NCBI RefSeq assembly: GCF_006782915.1
Contig: NZ_VCNP01000056.1
Location: forward strand, 496,001 to 560,000
Direction: 5' to 3'
Length of the DNA stretch: 64,000 nucleotides
From: Streptomyces calvus
GTDB lineage: Bacteria; Actinomycetota; Actinomycetes; Streptomycetales; Streptomycetaceae
Shown: piece after piece, positions 51,661 to 59,343 of the stretch
Numbering within the stretch: the stretch's first letter is position 1
How the letters are laid out: the number at the start of each line of letters is the position of its first letter
Program-made: the position numbers and the translations under genes
The notes under the pieces: model-generated
The model's input: the letters and a program-made list of their open reading frames with translations, nothing else
Told to the model about the DNA's origin: nothing
The model's database searches: none

Positions 51661-52020
51661 GTGACGACCGCCGCACCCGCCCCCAGCAGCCGCGACCTGC
51701 CGCACCCGGCGCGCGAGGAGATCCGGCTGGAGGGCGTGCTGCACGCGCTCTCCGACCCGGTGCGGCTGCGCATCGTCCGGGAACTCGCGGACGAGGAGGT
51801 GCGGCTGTCCTGCTCGCACTTCGACCTGCCGGTCACCAAGTCCACCACCACGCACCACTTCCGGGTGCTGCGCGAGAGCGGCGTGATCCGGCAGACCTAC
51901 GAGGGCACCGCCAAGATGAACGGCCTGCGCCGGGACGACCTGGACGACCTCTTCCCCGGCCTGCTCGACTGCCTGCTCACCGCCGCCGCCCGGCAGGCCG
52001 ACCGCCACCGCGGGGCCTGA
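51661..52020 (+). CDS. ArsR-type winged-helix transcriptional regulator
   Basis: A 119-residue winged-helix protein: ALSDPVRLRIVRELADEEVRLSCSHFDLPVTKSTTTHHFRVLRESGVI covers helices 2-4 (the recognition helix is TKSTTTHHFRVL) and the wing follows. The single Cys at about residue 56 is not the metal CxC of classic ArsR. A redox or electrophile signal would suit its partner ene-reductase. The GTG start is 31 bases after the -10. The gene is divergent from the OYE gene and probably represses it. Confidence 0.88.
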   Translation: MTTAAPAPSSRDLPHPAREEIRLEGVLHALSDPVRLRIVRELADEEVRLSCSHFDLPVTKSTTTHHFRVLRESGVIRQTYEGTAKMNGLRRDDLDDLFPGLLDCLLTAAARQADRHRGA

Positions 52021-52186
52021 ACCGGCCCGCCGACGCCGACGCGGGACCGGTCACCGCGACGGCGTCAGGTCGTCCGCCCGCACCCTGTCGCGCACGACGT
52101 GGCCTCCGACGCCGGCGGCGAGCCGACCGGAGGACGGGCAGCCGGAACTGAACCGCGAGGCCGTTCACGCCCCGTGCGCGCCGATG

Positions 52187-53569
52187 TCAGGCGTCGGCCG
52201 CCCGGGCCGCCGCCATGAGGGACTCCCAGTCGGGGAGCTTGACCGTGCTCCGGCCCAGCGAGGCGCCCAGTTCCGCCTCGGCGCGTTCGATCGCCCGCCA
52301 GCCCGTCCACTCGACCGGTTCGACGCCCTCCGCCCGCAGGGCCGCCGACGCGTCGGTCGGCAGATCGCGTGCCTGGAGCAGTGGCGCGTCGTCCAGCAGC
52401 GACATCACCGTCTCCTTCGCGCACGGCCGGTTGGTGCCGATCACACCCGTCGGGCCGCGCTTGATCCAGCCCGCCACGTACTCGCCCGGCGCGACGGCAC
52501 CCCCGCGCAGCACCCGCCCGGCCGCGTGCGGCACCGTACCGGTGACCGGGTCGAACGGCAGCCCTTCCAACGGCACCCCGCGGTACCCCACCGAACGCAG
52601 CACCAGCTGCGCCTCGATCTCCTCGAACCGGCCCGTGCCCCGCACGCCCCCGTGCCCGTCCGGCGCCGTCCGTTCGAAGCGCACCGCGCCCACGCGTCCG
52701 TCCCGGGCGACCAGTTCGACGGGGCGCAGGAAGAAACGCAGGCGGATCAGACGGCGCGCGCCCGGCGCGGGCGCCCCGGTCCAGGCACGCAGCACCTCGA
52801 CGTTCCGCCGCTGCGGCGCGGGCAGCGCGGAGGGGTCCGTGTACGCCGGGTCCAGCGCCGCCTCGACGGGGTCCACGGCGACGGCGGTGTCCGGCAGCGA
52901 GCCCAGTTCGCGCAGCTCCTTGGTGGTGAACCGGGCCTGGGACGGACCGCGCCGGCCCACCATGTGGACGAGGTCCACCCGGCTCGCCGCGAACGCGTTC
53001 AAGGCGGCGTGCGGCATGTCGGTCGGGGTGAGCTCCGCCGCGCCCCGGGACAGCATGCGGGTGACGTCCACGGCGACGTTGCCCACGCCGACGACCACCG
53101 CCGACCGCACTCCGTGCAGGAAACCGCCGTCGGTGCCGGCGCCTTCCGGACCGGGGCGGCCGGAGAACCCGGCGGAGTCCGGATGCGCGCTGTACCAGGA
53201 CACGAACTCGGTCGCCGACCAGCTGCCCGGGAGGTCCTCACCCGGGATGCCCAGCCGGCGGTCCGTGGCCGCGCCGACGCAGTACACCACCGCGTGGTAC
53301 AGCTCCCGCAGCCGCGTCACCGGCACCCCGTCCGGCCCGACCGGCACCCCGCCGAGGAAGCGCACGCGCTCGTGCTCGAGCACCGCGCGGAGGGTGTTCT
53401 GCAGGGACTTGATCTTCTCGTGGTCCGGCGCCACACCGTAGCGGACCAGGCCGTACGGGCACGGCAGCCGGTCCAGCACGTCGACGCGCACCTCGGGATC
53501 CAGCTGGACGAGGCTCTGGGCGGTGTAGCACCCGCTCGGCCCGGAACCGACTACGGCGACACGCAACAC
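52187..53569 (-). CDS. fprA: ferredoxin-NADP+ reductase, adrenodoxin-reductase/FprA type
   Basis: A 460-residue flavoprotein. FAD site VAVVGSGPSGCYTAQSL (residues 4-20), RLPCPYGLVRYGVAPDHEKIKSLQ (the signature of FprA), NADP site SAVVVGVGNVAVDVTRML (about 160-177), and the C-terminal AGWIKRGPTGVIGTNR. It transfers electrons between NADPH and ferredoxin, for example to cytochromes P450. No ferredoxin or P450 gene is adjacent. GTG 53569 has GAGGAG eight bases upstream. It converges on the ArsR-type gene. Confidence 0.93.
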   Translation of the reverse strand: MLRVAVVGSGPSGCYTAQSLVQLDPEVRVDVLDRLPCPYGLVRYGVAPDHEKIKSLQNTLRAVLEHERVRFLGGVPVGPDGVPVTRLRELYHAVVYCVGAATDRRLGIPGEDLPGSWSATEFVSWYSAHPDSAGFSGRPGPEGAGTDGGFLHGVRSAVVVGVGNVAVDVTRMLSRGAAELTPTDMPHAALNAFAASRVDLVHMVGRRGPSQARFTTKELRELGSLPDTAVAVDPVEAALDPAYTDPSALPAPQRRNVEVLRAWTGAPAPGARRLIRLRFFLRPVELVARDGRVGAVRFERTAPDGHGGVRGTGRFEEIEAQLVLRSVGYRGVPLEGLPFDPVTGTVPHAAGRVLRGGAVAPGEYVAGWIKRGPTGVIGTNRPCAKETVMSLLDDAPLLQARDLPTDASAALRAEGVEPVEWTGWRAIERAEAELGASLGRSTVKLPDWESLMAAARAADA

Positions 53570-53704
53570 GGCGGAACTCCTCACCCCGGGGGATCGCCAG
53601 GAGATCGCTGCTGTCTCCAGCATCGCACCGCCCGCACTCCGCTGACAGGGTGCCGTCCGCCGTCCGGGGTGCGTGTTCCTACGGAGGGAAACTGATCACA
53701 CCGT

Positions 53705-53710
53705 TACGTT
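53705..53710 (+). promoter_or_regulatory. candidate -10 box for leaderless DUF6214-like transcript
   Basis: TACGTT fits TANNNT and ends six bases before GTG 53717; there is no purine-rich ribosome site in between. The layout is the same as at 23349 and 35007. Confidence 0.4.
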
Positions 53711-53716
53711 GCGCGT

Positions 53717-54235
53717 GTGCTTGAGGCATCTTTTCTTCATCTTTCCGATCGCTCTCCGGCGGAGGGTGCGGTGTCCGTGTGGCCCGCGTGGGAGGTGCGG
53801 GAGGGGGATCGGGCCACCCGGTGGCTCCATGTGCGGCTGGCCTTCGGCGACGGGGCGCGGATCGACGCGCTCGCGACGGTGTCCGAGGGGTGGGTCTGCG
53901 TCGAGGACGTACGGGCGCAGCCGGCGCTGGCGCTGGAGGACCTGGCCGTGTTCGCCGACTGGATCGAGGGGCCGCTGGCGCGCGCCTGCGAGGCCGGGGC
54001 CGGGCCGGAACCCGGTGACGGCGCCGGTCCGGGCGCGCACCGGGACGGCGCCGACGGCCCGCGGGCGCCCGAGTGGCGGCACGTGGCGCGGGCGTACCGC
54101 ACCGCTCAGGAGCGGGGCGCCGACCCGGTGCTCGCCGTGATGGACGAGACCGGCTACAGCCGCCGCGGGGCGCTCAGACTCATCGGCCGGACCCGCGACG
54201 CGGGGCTGCTCTCCCCGCGGCACGCCCGGCGCTGA
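53717..54235 (+). CDS. DUF6214-like conserved protein with C-terminal HTH-like segment
   Basis: A 172-residue protein. The N-terminal half is a beta-rich domain (VWPAWEVREGDRATRWLHVRLAFGDGARID, ATVSEGWVCVEDVRA). A Gly/Asp/Pro-rich linker (about 92-115) leads to a C-terminal helical part, WRHVARAYRTAQERGADPVLAVMDETGYSRRGALRLIGRTRDAG, which looks like a helix-turn-helix. I recall the family as DUF6214, of unknown function. The GTG start lacks a ribosome site and may be leaderless. It converges on the DUF305 gene, 27 bases apart. Confidence 0.75.
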   Translation: MLEASFLHLSDRSPAEGAVSVWPAWEVREGDRATRWLHVRLAFGDGARIDALATVSEGWVCVEDVRAQPALALEDLAVFADWIEGPLARACEAGAGPEPGDGAGPGAHRDGADGPRAPEWRHVARAYRTAQERGADPVLAVMDETGYSRRGALRLIGRTRDAGLLSPRHARR

Positions 54236-54262
54236 GCGGATCGGTGGCCACGGGGCGTGCCG

Positions 54263-54925
54263 TCACAGCAGGTTGCGCATGCGGTTGATCTCGCTCGTCT
54301 GCTGGGCGACCACGTCGTCCGCCATCTCCTCGATGCGGATGTTGTTGCCCTCGCCCTTCACCTCGGTGGCCATGGTGATCGCCCCCTGGTGATGGGTGAT
54401 CATCAGGGTGAGGAAGAGCTGGTCGAAGGCCTTGCCGTCGGCCGCGCGCAGCTGCTTCAGCTGGGCCTGCGTGGCCATGCCGGGCATCGTCGCGTGGTCG
54501 TGTCCGTGCCCGTGGTCCCGTTCCGCCTTGCCGTGGCTCTTCAGCCAGCCCTTCATCGCCTTGATCTCCGGGTCCTGCGCGGCGGCGATGCGCTCGGCCA
54601 GCTTGACGATCTTCGGGGACTCGGCGCGGTCCGGCACCAGATCGGTCATCTCCAGGGCCTGCGCGTGGTGCTCGATCATCATCCGCGCGTAGTCCACGTC
54701 GGCGGAGTTGGGGGAGTCGTCCTCCGCGCGCCGCTGTTCGGCCTCCTCGGCCGACAGGGTCCGGTTGGCCTCTCCCGGCTCACCGGGCGCGATGACCGAA
54801 GGGCCGCTCGAGGCGGCCGACTCGGCGGCGTCCGTGTCGGAGTCGCAGCCCACGAGCCCGAGTACGGCCAGGGCGGTCAGCCCGGCCGCGACGACGGACA
54901 CGCGAGACGGACGGCGGTAGTGCAC
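54263..54925 (-). CDS. DUF305 lipoprotein
   Basis: A 220-residue lipoprotein: signal helix, then lipobox LVGC with Cys27. Two DUF305 repeats follow, each with a His-His motif: MMIEHHAQALEMTDL and LMITHHQGAITMA. Between them is a His/Asp cluster, DHGHGHDHATM, and a Met-rich Met-Pro-Gly-Met. DUF305 is a ferritin-like four-helix fold; His/Met clusters suggest copper or other metal binding outside the membrane. GTG 54925 has AGGAGG seven bases upstream. It is divergent from the LVIVD gene, a pairing that suggests a shared cell-surface function. Confidence 0.9.
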   Translation of the reverse strand: MHYRRPSRVSVVAAGLTALAVLGLVGCDSDTDAAESAASSGPSVIAPGEPGEANRTLSAEEAEQRRAEDDSPNSADVDYARMMIEHHAQALEMTDLVPDRAESPKIVKLAERIAAAQDPEIKAMKGWLKSHGKAERDHGHGHDHATMPGMATQAQLKQLRAADGKAFDQLFLTLMITHHQGAITMATEVKGEGNNIRIEEMADDVVAQQTSEINRMRNLL

Positions 54926-54995
54926 AGGGACCTCCTGAGGCAGGCGGGTTCGACGACACCTCGTGAGTGTCGACGACCGTCCTAGCACGCTTCCG

Positions 54996-55024
54996 TGCAA
55001 CTTTGATCAAAAAACTTCATTGCA
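54996..55024. promoter_or_regulatory. AT-rich dyads in DUF305/LVIVD divergent promoter
   Basis: TGCAA-N19-TTGCA frames the perfect palindrome TTTGATCAAA (55002-55011). On the minus strand TTGATC (55008-55003) could be the -35 of the DUF305 promoter, with TGCTAG 17 bases further as -10. This is one of the most AT-rich spots in the window. Confidence 0.5.
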
Positions 55025-55041
55025 AAGGGCGTCGCCCTCTG

Positions 55042-55100
55042 TTGGTGTGTGCATGTACACGACGATACTGCCGGTGCGAAACCCGTTCACCAGTGAACGG
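55042..55100 (+). promoter_or_regulatory. candidate promoter and two operators of the LVIVD gene
   Basis: TTGGTG (55042-55047) and GATACT (55064-55069) form a -35/-10 pair with 16-base spacing. The spacer contains the near-palindrome GTGTGCATGTACAC (55047-55060, 12 of 14 matches). Just after the expected transcript start is the perfect palindrome CCGTTCAC-N2-GTGAACGG (55083-55100). The ribosome site GGGAGG follows. The nearby TetR protein is a possible ligand for either site. Confidence 0.6.
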
Positions 55101-55117
55101 AACCAGGGAGGAAAACA

Positions 55118-56620
55118 GTGATCCTGTTGAGCGTTTCCCGAACCCGGCGCAGACGGCTGGGTGTTGCCGCGGCGGCGGGCGGGCTGCTGGCCGCGCTGCT
55201 CACCGCCGCGCCCGCCGCGGCGATTCCCGACCCCGGGGACCCGCCGGCCGACCGGAAGGAGGTCTCGCGCAGCGACCAGGCCGAGGCCCGCGAGGCCATC
55301 GAGAGCGGCGAGATCCCCGGGCAGGACGAGGTCGTCCACTCGGACAACATCCGGCACGTGGCGCACGTCCCCAAGGACGCGCTGCCCGGCACCAACTCGG
55401 ACCTGGCCTTCCAGGGCCGTTACGCCTTCGCCGGCAACTACGACGGCTTCCGCATCTTCGACATCAGCAACCCGAAGGCGCCGAAGACGGTGGCGCAGGT
55501 TCTCTGCCCCGGCTCGCAGAACGACATCTCCGTCTCCGGTGACCTGCTGTTCCTGTCGACGGACTCCTCGCGCAGCGACAGCAGTTGCAACAGCACCACC
55601 CAGCCGGCGACCGAGAAGTCCTCCTGGGAGGGCATGAAGGTCTTCGACATCAGCGACAAGAGCAACCCGCGCTACGTCGCCGCCGTCGAGACCGCCTGCG
55701 GTTCGCACACCCACACGCTGGTGCCCGAGCGCAAAAACGTTTACGTCTACGTCTCCTCGTACTCGCCGAACGCGGCCTACCCGGACTGCCAGCCGCCGCA
55801 CGACGGCATCTCCGTGATCAAGGTGCCGCGCGAGGCCCCGGAGAAGGCCGCGCTCGTCGGCTTCCCGGTGCTGTTCCCGGGCGAGGGCGCGGACGGCGGC
55901 GGCAACCCGGGCGCGCCCACCAACCCGGGTGTCTCCAAGACGACCGGCTGCCACGACATCACCGTGCTGCCGTCCAAGGACCTGGCCGCCGGTGCCTGCA
56001 TGGGTGACGGCATCCTGTTCTCCATCAAGGACCCCGAGCACCCGAAGGTGATCGACCGGGTGCAGGACAACGTCAACTTCGCGTTCTGGCACTCGGCGAC
56101 CTTCAACCAGAAGGCCAACAAGGTCGTCTTCACCGACGAACTGGGCGGCGGTGGCGCCGCCACCTGCAACGCGGAGATCGGCCCGAACCGCGGCGCGGAC
56201 GGCATCTACGACGTCGTCGGCCGGGGCGACCAGCGCGAACTGGTCTTCCGCAGCTACTTCAAGATCCCCCGTCACCAGGCGGACACCGAGAACTGCGTGG
56301 CCCACAACGGCTCGCTGATCCCGGTCAAGGGCCGGGACCTGATGGTGCAGGCCTGGTACCAGGGCGGCGTCTCCGTCTGGGACTTCACCAACTCCTCGAA
56401 GCCCAAGGAGATCGCCTACTTCGAGCGCGGCCCGCTGAGCACCGACAGCATCGTCACGGGCGGCTCCTGGTCGGCGTACTACTACAACGGCTACATCTAC
56501 TCGAACGACATGGCCAAGGGCTTCGACGTCCTGCAGATCGACGACCGGCGCACGGACCCGGCCCGCTGGGTGACGATGCGTGAGCTGAACGTGCAGACGC
56601 AGCCGGACTACTTCGGCTGA
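55118..56620 (+). CDS. secreted LVIVD-repeat beta-propeller protein
   Basis: A 500-residue exported protein. The signal peptide is Arg-rich (RTRRRRLG) and ends near APAAA (about residue 35), so Tat export is possible. The mature part has LVIVD-type beta-propeller repeats: YDGFRIFDISNPKAPK, GMKVFDISDKSNPRYV, GDGILFSIKDPEHPKVID, and GGVSVWDFTNSSKPKEIAY. Conserved His residues (SHTHTLV, GCHDITV, FWHSATF, CVAHNGS) may ligate metal. The role is unknown. It pairs with the divergent DUF305 lipoprotein and ends in a 13-base overlap with the convergent TetR gene. Confidence 0.88.
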   Translation: MILLSVSRTRRRRLGVAAAAGGLLAALLTAAPAAAIPDPGDPPADRKEVSRSDQAEAREAIESGEIPGQDEVVHSDNIRHVAHVPKDALPGTNSDLAFQGRYAFAGNYDGFRIFDISNPKAPKTVAQVLCPGSQNDISVSGDLLFLSTDSSRSDSSCNSTTQPATEKSSWEGMKVFDISDKSNPRYVAAVETACGSHTHTLVPERKNVYVYVSSYSPNAAYPDCQPPHDGISVIKVPREAPEKAALVGFPVLFPGEGADGGGNPGAPTNPGVSKTTGCHDITVLPSKDLAAGACMGDGILFSIKDPEHPKVIDRVQDNVNFAFWHSATFNQKANKVVFTDELGGGGAATCNAEIGPNRGADGIYDVVGRGDQRELVFRSYFKIPRHQADTENCVAHNGSLIPVKGRDLMVQAWYQGGVSVWDFTNSSKPKEIAYFERGPLSTDSIVTGGSWSAYYYNGYIYSNDMAKGFDVLQIDDRRTDPARWVTMRELNVQTQPDYFG

Positions 56621-57324
56621 GCGTCCGGCTCCGGCCGGGGGGCCGGGGCCGGGCAGTCGGCGGCCGGCCCGGTCGCGAAGAACCGGGTCAGGTCCGTCCC
56701 GTCCGTCCCGCACGTCCCGCCGGACGCCTCGGTGTCCGGCGGGACGCCCAGCTCCCAGTCGAGCCCGTAGCGCTTGAAGAGCTCCTCCCGCAGCGCCGGG
56801 ACGGGCATCGGCGCGCCCGGCATCAGCGCCGCGTAGACGGCACCCATCAGCAGGGCGCGCAGCATCGGGTAGTCGGCCTCCACGTCGTGGGAGCCGTGCC
56901 GGGCGACGGTGTCGCTCAGCAGTTCCGCCAGGCGCCGCTGCTCCGGGCAGGGCAGGAAGCCCTCGGCCTGCAGCAGCCCGGCCATGTGCTGGCGCATCAG
57001 CACCGGACGGTCCCGGGCCAGGCCCAGGATCGCGTCGATGGCCCGTGCCATCCGCTCCCGGCCGTCCTCCGTGCGCGGCTCGCGCTCCAGAGCCTCCTCC
57101 AGGGTGCGGTGCATCAGCCGGTGCACCGCCGACTGCACGAGGTGGCGCTTGCCCGGGAAGTAGTACGAGACCAGACCTCGCGCGGAGCCGGCGCGATCGG
57201 CGATGTCACCGAGCGTGGTGGCGTCGTAGCCGTGCTCGCTCACCAACTCGACGGCGGCCTGCAGAAGCCGCTCCTTCGAACGCCTCCGCAACTCTTCATT
57301 GACCAGGGCGCTGCGCGGGGACAT
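56608..57324 (-). CDS. TetR-family transcriptional regulator
   Basis: A 238-residue TetR protein. The helix-turn-helix is RLLQAAVELVSEHGYDATTLGDIADRAGSARGLVSYYFPGKRHLV (about residues 20-64). The effector domain is helical and the last 40 residues are Pro/Thr/Gly rich. ATG 57324 has CAGGAG seven bases upstream. A large dyad over its own -10 suggests autorepression. The gene's 3' end overlaps the LVIVD gene's 3' end by 13 bases on the opposite strand, so it may also control the DUF305/LVIVD pair. Confidence 0.9.
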   Translation of the reverse strand: MSPRSALVNEELRRRSKERLLQAAVELVSEHGYDATTLGDIADRAGSARGLVSYYFPGKRHLVQSAVHRLMHRTLEEALEREPRTEDGRERMARAIDAILGLARDRPVLMRQHMAGLLQAEGFLPCPEQRRLAELLSDTVARHGSHDVEADYPMLRALLMGAVYAALMPGAPMPVPALREELFKRYGLDWELGVPPDTEASGGTCGTDGTDLTRFFATGPAADCPAPAPRPEPDAQPK

Positions 57325-57337
57325 GCTGGACTCCTGC

Positions 57338-57363
57338 GTTGACTGGCTGCCAGCCAACTATAC
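57338..57363 (-). promoter_or_regulatory. TetR autoregulatory operator and -10 box
   Basis: GTTGACTGGC and GCCAGCCAAC (57338-57358) form a 21-base dyad with nine of ten arm bases paired around a central T. The minus-strand -10 TATAGT (57363-57358) abuts it, so the operator covers the transcript start. It ends 14 bases from the TetR start codon. Confidence 0.75.
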
Positions 57364-57407
57364 TCAACGCGTCCGGTCGGGCCCGTAGTGGGTCCTGATC
57401 CGGGCTG

Positions 57408-57450
57408 CCGTTCACCTCGGGCGACACGGGGGATCGTCCGAGGTGAACGG
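57408..57450. terminator. perfect 13-bp inverted repeat, probable PAP2 terminator
   Basis: CCGTTCACCTCGG and CCGAGGTGAACGG are exact complements separated by 17 bases. It lies 94 bases downstream of the PAP2 stop and upstream of the TetR promoter. The loop is long for a terminator. The CCGTTCACC arm also resembles PhoP half-sites and the palindrome at 55083. Confidence 0.5.
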
Positions 57451-57543
57451 TCTCAACCGAGGCGAAGGTTGCCTTGGGCTAGTGATGTGGGTGCAGTGCT
57501 GCCTGTGGAGTGCCGAAGCGCCGCCCGGCACGCGCATCCGGGC

Positions 57544-58215
57544 TCACGGGCGCAGCCGCTTGTGGACCGCCACCGCCGCGGCCACCACCGTGGCGCCGAG
57601 CAGCCAGCCGCCGAGGACGTCGGTGGGCCAGTGCACGCCCAGCCAGACACGGGTGAGACCGACGCCGGCCACCGAGACGACCGCCAGCACCAGCGCCGCA
57701 CGCCGCACCCCGGCGCTCACCCCGTGCCGGTGCAGCAGCCACAGCAGAAGTCCGCACACGACCGTCGCGGTCATGGCGTGGCCCGACGGGAAGGCCGCGT
57801 AGTGCGCGGAGTCGACCGGGTCGGGCCAGACCGGACGGGCCCGGTCCAGCGCGGCCTTCAGGCCCTGCTGCACGGCCGTCCCCACGGCCACGGTCACCAC
57901 CAGCCACGCCGCCGTCCACCGCGCCGCGTACCGCCACGCCAGCAGCGCCGCCGCCACGGCGACCAGCACCCGCATCGTCCACGGGTCCCAGACCCAGTCC
58001 GTCAGGATGCGGGCCGTCTGCGTCAGGCCCGGTTCCGCGACCGCCCAGCGGTGCGTGGTGCGGGAGATGTCGCCGTCCAGGTCGAGCAGCGGGCGCCACT
58101 CGACGGCGACCAGCGCCAGCAGCAGCGCCGAGCACAGCGCCGGCACAACGGTGGACAGGGTGGCGGGACGGTGCTGCGGGGGCGAGGGCGGGGAATCGAC
58201 GTGGGAGGTGTGCAT
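57544..58215 (-). CDS. PAP2-family membrane phosphatase
   Basis: A 223-residue membrane protein with about five to six helices. The three phosphatase motifs are present: KAALDRARP (motif 1), PSGHAMT (motif 2, catalytic His) and TRVWLGVHWPTDVLGGW (motif 3). It removes phosphate from lipid phosphates such as undecaprenyl pyrophosphate or phosphatidic acid at the outer membrane face. ATG 58215 is preceded by a weak GGATCG. It lies 97 bases after the M56 gene on the same strand. Confidence 0.92.
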   Translation of the reverse strand: MHTSHVDSPPSPPQHRPATLSTVVPALCSALLLALVAVEWRPLLDLDGDISRTTHRWAVAEPGLTQTARILTDWVWDPWTMRVLVAVAAALLAWRYAARWTAAWLVVTVAVGTAVQQGLKAALDRARPVWPDPVDSAHYAAFPSGHAMTATVVCGLLLWLLHRHGVSAGVRRAALVLAVVSVAGVGLTRVWLGVHWPTDVLGGWLLGATVVAAAVAVHKRLRP

Positions 58216-58312
58216 GGTGCGATCCTCGCCGACCGGCGCCGCACGGGCCAGTCTCCCCGCCCCGCAGGCCCCTCACCGGGCCCCGCCGCGCGGTGTGCCG
58301 CGGCTCCGGGAA

Positions 58313-59248
58313 CTACCCCAGCGCCCGCAACCCCGGTACGAACGCCACCAGTACGGGCACCACCGGCACCAGCGACGCCACCGCGGTCAGCCGCAGCCGC
58401 CGTCCCGCGGTCAGCCGGTCCGGCGGAGTGAGCAGGCGGTGCACACGGGCCGGGACACGGGCCTGCGGAGTGGGGCAGGGGCCGAACACCCCGCGGTGCT
58501 CGTTGAGTTCCACCAGCGCCAGGGCCGTGGTCAGCCGGCCGAAACGACGGGACGCCATGTCGTCGGCGGCCAGTTCGACCAGCCGGTGCATCTCGCGACG
58601 GAACGCCGCGAACACCGGCACCTGCGGGAATCCGCCCGCCAGCGCGGCCGAGCAGTGCAGCAGCCAGGCGTGCCGGGCCTGCGCGTGCCCCCGCTCGTGC
58701 GCCAGGACGGCGTCCAGCTGCCTGCCCTTCAGCCGGCGCAACGCGGCCGTCGTCACGACCAGTTGGGGCGGGGTGCCGGGCAGCCACCAGGCGTCGGGCC
58801 GCTCGCCCTCCAGGACCACGAGCCGGTCGGCGCCCGGCTCCTCCCCGGGCAGCAGCGGTGCCCGCAGCCGCAGTTCGGCCCGGCGCGCCCGGCGCCGCGC
58901 ACGGGCCCGCACGACCTCCCGGACCAGCATCGCCACGCTCCACAGCCCGCCGCACGCCAGCGCCACCGCCGTCGTCCCGGCCCAGAGACCGGCCGTACCG
59001 AGCGCGTACGCCTCGACGACCGCTCGCGGCGCGGTGGCGAACACGTGACCGCCCACCGCCCGCCAGGCTGCGGCCGCGCTGAAGGTCATCGACAGGGCGC
59101 AGCACAGCAGCACCGCGGCGATCACGCACTGCCATGTCCACAGCGCCACCACCGGCTCGCGGTCCGGCCAGTCGGCCCGGGCGAGGAGCCGGGGGCCGAC
59201 GACGGCGGTCAGGACGCCGAGCAGCAGCAGGACCGCGGGGAGGATCAT
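58313..59248 (-). CDS. M56-family membrane metallopeptidase (BlaR1-like)
   Basis: A 311-residue membrane peptidase. Hydrophobic helices lie at 1-20, 33-60, 80-110 and near the C-terminus. The zinc motif is HERGH (184-188), with Glu225 in LVELAADD as third ligand. In BlaR1/MecR1 this domain cleaves a BlaI-type repressor on signal from an extracellular sensor. No BlaI/MecI gene and no penicillin-binding sensor domain are present here, so the target is unknown. ATG 59248 has GGGGAGG just upstream. Confidence 0.9.
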   Translation of the reverse strand: MILPAVLLLLGVLTAVVGPRLLARADWPDREPVVALWTWQCVIAAVLLCCALSMTFSAAAAWRAVGGHVFATAPRAVVEAYALGTAGLWAGTTAVALACGGLWSVAMLVREVVRARARRRARRAELRLRAPLLPGEEPGADRLVVLEGERPDAWWLPGTPPQLVVTTAALRRLKGRQLDAVLAHERGHAQARHAWLLHCSAALAGGFPQVPVFAAFRREMHRLVELAADDMASRRFGRLTTALALVELNEHRGVFGPCPTPQARVPARVHRLLTPPDRLTAGRRLRLTAVASLVPVVPVLVAFVPGLRALG

Positions 59249-59343
59249 GCGAGCAGCCTATGAGCGCGGCCGCCCCGGCGGCAGGGACCAGTGGGCCGAA
59301 GTGACGCAGACAACGGTCCCGTGCCCGTACCCGTGCGGCGGGT

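Noticed and set aside
51661..52020. Metal-sensing ArsR/SmtB assignment
   Set aside because: The winged helix fits ArsR, but the CxC metal motif is missing, so metal sensing is not claimed.
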